Source: DASQFD01 sp035633255 | GTDB lineage: Bacteria; Actinomycetota; Actinomycetes; Actinomycetales; Dermatophilaceae | DNA: 6,856 nt | Assembly: GCA_035633255.1 (NCBI GenBank) | Contig: DASQFD010000071.1 | Location: 1 to 6,856 of the forward strand | Direction: 5' to 3' | Shown: piece by piece, positions 5,463 through 6,856 of the stretch | Position numbering within the stretch: the stretch's first letter is position 1 | Layout of the letters: each line of letters starts with the position of its first letter | Program-made: the position numbers and the translations under genes | Notes under the pieces: generated by a model | Told to the model about the DNA's origin: nothing | Database searches by the model: none | What the model saw: the letters and a program-made list of their open reading frames with translations, nothing else

Positions 5463-5970
5463 CGAGGAGGGGGAAGCTGCGGCGAGGCCGCCACACGTCA
5501 TCCCGGCAGTGCTCGTAGAGGTCGATGGCCCGCACCGGGAACGCACACCGGAAGTCGGCGAGCTCCTCGAACGCGCGGTCGAGCGCGGCGTCGCCGAGGT
5601 GGTGCGCCACCGTGACGTGCGGGTGGTAGTTGAAGTCCAGCCGCCGCTCCACGGGGCCGGACCGCACGGCCGACTCAAGCCGCTCGCAGGAGGAGATCCC
5701 GCGCGAGACCTGGACGAAGACCACCGGTGAGACCGGCCGGAAGGTCCCGGTGCCGGAGAGCACCATGTCGAACGTCGGGTGCTCGGCAGCGACCCGCCCG
5801 ACGTGTGCCACGAAGGGACCGCTGCCCGCCTCGGGCACCGCGGTCGGCGGCAGCAGGGTCACGTGCGGCGGGATCGCCCCCGCGATCGGGTCGCCGAAGC
5901 GCTTCCGGTGGTCCTGCAGGGCAGGTCCCCACGGTGCGGGGATGGCGATCGCGACGCCGTAGGTCGACAC
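5455..5970 (-). CDS. 2H phosphoesterase (2'-5' RNA ligase / LigT-like family)
   Basis: The 171-residue cytoplasmic protein carries the two hallmark HxT motifs of the 2H phosphoesterase fold: PPHVTLL (H36, T38) and HPHVTVAH (H118, T120), about 80 residues apart as expected for the two-lobed fold. Family members hydrolyse 2',3'-cyclic phosphates or 2'-5' bonds in RNA or nucleotides; the substrate here is unknown. Length is normal for the family. It begins with GTG at 5970, 11 nt after the trpS stop, so it is probably co-transcribed with trpS. AGGA (5983-5980) 9 nt before the GTG can serve as SD, and it is embedded in TAGGAT, which also fits a -10 box. A link between tRNA charging and RNA end chemistry is suggested only by position. 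Confidence 0.9.
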   Translation of the reverse strand: MSTYGVAIAIPAPWGPALQDHRKRFGDPIAGAIPPHVTLLPPTAVPEAGSGPFVAHVGRVAAEHPTFDMVLSGTGTFRPVSPVVFVQVSRGISSCERLESAVRSGPVERRLDFNYHPHVTVAHHLGDAALDRAFEELADFRCAFPVRAIDLYEHCRDDVWRPRRSFPLLGA

Positions 5971-5978
5971 GGGCGACG

Positions 5979-5984
5979 ATCCTA
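5979..5984 (-). promoter_or_regulatory. Overlapping trpS stop, possible SD and possible -10 box before the 2H phosphoesterase gene
   Basis: On the minus strand TAGGAT contains the trpS stop codon (TAG, 5984-5982), a Shine-Dalgarno-like AGGA, and a TANNNT hexamer ending 8 nt before the GTG start at 5970. SD-driven translation from the trpS mRNA and a leaderless internal transcript are both possible; the sequence cannot decide. Confidence 0.45.
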
Positions 5985-6856
5985 CCCACCGGTAACCCGC
6001 GGTCGGTCGCCGAGGGGGCGCAGCAGCCCGACGGCCTCGCGCACCCGCCCCATCGTCGCGGCGGCCACCTCCCCGGCCCGGTCGGCGCCGTCGGCGAGCA
6101 CCCGGTCCAGCTCCGCCGGGTCGTCCAGCAGCTCGGCCATCCGCCGCTGGAACGGCCCCACCGCCTCCACGACGACCTCCGCGACCGCCTTCTTCAGGCC
6201 GCCGTAGCCGTGCCCGTCGAACTCCGCGGCCACCTCCTCGACCGGCCGTCCGGAGAGGACCGAGTGCATGACCAGCAGGTTGGACACCCCGGGCTTGCCC
6301 TCGGGGTCGTGGCGCACCTCGGTCCCGGTGTCGGTCACCGCCGAGCGGATCTTCCTCGCGATCCGGCCGGCGTCGTCGCTGAGGAGCACCAGCCCCTTGT
6401 CCGAGGAGGTCGAGCCGCTCATCTTGGCGGTCGGATCCTGCAGGTCCATGATCTTCGCCGACTCCTTGACGATGTACGGCTCCGGCACGACGAGCACCTC
6501 CCCGAAGCGCCAGTTGACCCGCTCGGCGAGGTCGCGGGTGATCTCCAGGTGCTGGCGCTGGTCCTCCCCCACCGGCACGTACGCCGCGTCGTAGAGCAGG
6601 ATGTCGGCGGCCATGAGCACCGGGTAGGTGAACAGGCCGACGCTCGCGGGCAGCCCCCGCGCGACCTTGTCCTTGTACTGCGTCATCCGGTTCATCTCGC
6701 CCATGGCCGTCTGCGAGGCCAGGACCCAGGCCAGCTCGGTGTGCTCCGGGACGTGGCTCTGGCAGAAGACCGCGGACCGCTTCGGGTCCACGCCCCCGGC
6801 GAGGAACTGCGCCGCCGTGACGCGGGTGCGGTGCCGGCGCACGTCCGGGTCGGTCG
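5982..6856 (-). CDS. trpS: Tryptophanyl-tRNA synthetase, N-terminus outside the window
   Basis: This class I synthetase charges tRNA-Trp with tryptophan using ATP. About 290 C-terminal residues are visible, and the frame is open through the right edge; the HIGH-type motif and roughly 50 N-terminal residues are missing because the window ends, not because the gene is broken. The first visible part (TDPDVRRHRT, then TAAQFLAGGVDP) matches the region after the first core strand of bacterial TrpRS. The MGEMNRMTQYKDK stretch, ADILLYDA, VGEDQRQHLE and the ATP-binding KMSGS loop (codons 6425-6411) are all present and canonical. A GTG at 6842 is in frame but is internal, not the start. It ends with TAG 11 nt before the 2H phosphoesterase gene, suggesting a shared transcript. 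Confidence 0.97.
   Translation of the reverse strand, partial: TDPDVRRHRTRVTAAQFLAGGVDPKRSAVFCQSHVPEHTELAWVLASQTAMGEMNRMTQYKDKVARGLPASVGLFTYPVLMAADILLYDAAYVPVGEDQRQHLEITRDLAERVNWRFGEVLVVPEPYIVKESAKIMDLQDPTAKMSGSTSSDKGLVLLSDDAGRIARKIRSAVTDTGTEVRHDPEGKPGVSNLLVMHSVLSGRPVEEVAAEFDGHGYGGLKKAVAEVVVEAVGPFQRRMAELLDDPAELDRVLADGADRAGEVAAATMGRVREAVGLLRPLGDRPRVTGG

Noticed and set aside
6840..6842. GTG at 6842 as the start of trpS
   Set aside because: The frame stays open to the right edge, and the residues before it fit bacterial TrpRS; a start here would remove the nucleotide-binding N-terminus.

Overview
The window is chromosomal DNA from a very GC-rich actinobacterium. The signs are a strong preference for G/C in third codon positions, GTG starts, TANNNT-type -10 boxes set 6-8 nt before start codons (leaderless mRNAs), and an actinobacterial-type cell-wall carboxypeptidase. 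The gene order trpS, 2H phosphoesterase, D-Ala-D-Ala carboxypeptidase, mannose-1-phosphate guanylyltransferase looks to me like Micrococcales (Intrasporangiaceae or relatives). That placement is from memory, not from a search.

Layout, left to right. Positions 1-67 (minus) hold the first 22 codons of a divergent gene cut by the window edge, possibly the regulator of the transporter beside it. Positions 68-120 are a compact divergent promoter region. Positions 121-2660 (plus) are a two-gene ABC exporter operon, ATPase then a double-length 12-helix permease, joined by an ATGA stop/start overlap. Positions 2661-2818 separate convergent genes and are filled by nine tandem 13-16 bp units. Positions 2819-3898 (minus) are manC. 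Positions 3899-4121 are a divergent promoter region with a diverged 58-bp tandem duplication and two hairpins. Positions 4122-5375 (plus) encode a secreted, C-terminally anchored D-alanyl-D-alanine carboxypeptidase. Positions 5376-5454 separate convergent genes and carry a 16-bp tandem repeat of five units. Positions 5455-5970 (minus) encode a 2H phosphoesterase (2'-5' RNA ligase family), and 5982 to the right edge (minus) is trpS without its N-terminus.

Functionally this is a mixed housekeeping neighbourhood: drug or lipid export, GDP-mannose supply for mannosylated envelope glycans, peptidoglycan trimming, RNA end chemistry and tryptophan tRNA charging. manC and the carboxypeptidase are divergent envelope genes and may share control through their common intergenic region. 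I see no phage, transposon, CRISPR, toxin-antitoxin or defence system, and no previously undescribed multi-gene system. The less ordinary signals are non-coding: every gap between the non-operonic genes holds a different tandem repeat; almost all ATA/TAT trinucleotides in the window fall in one 7-mer (GTATGCC/GGCATAC); several starts look leaderless; and trpS/ligT share a stop codon, a possible SD and a possible -10 box in a few bases.
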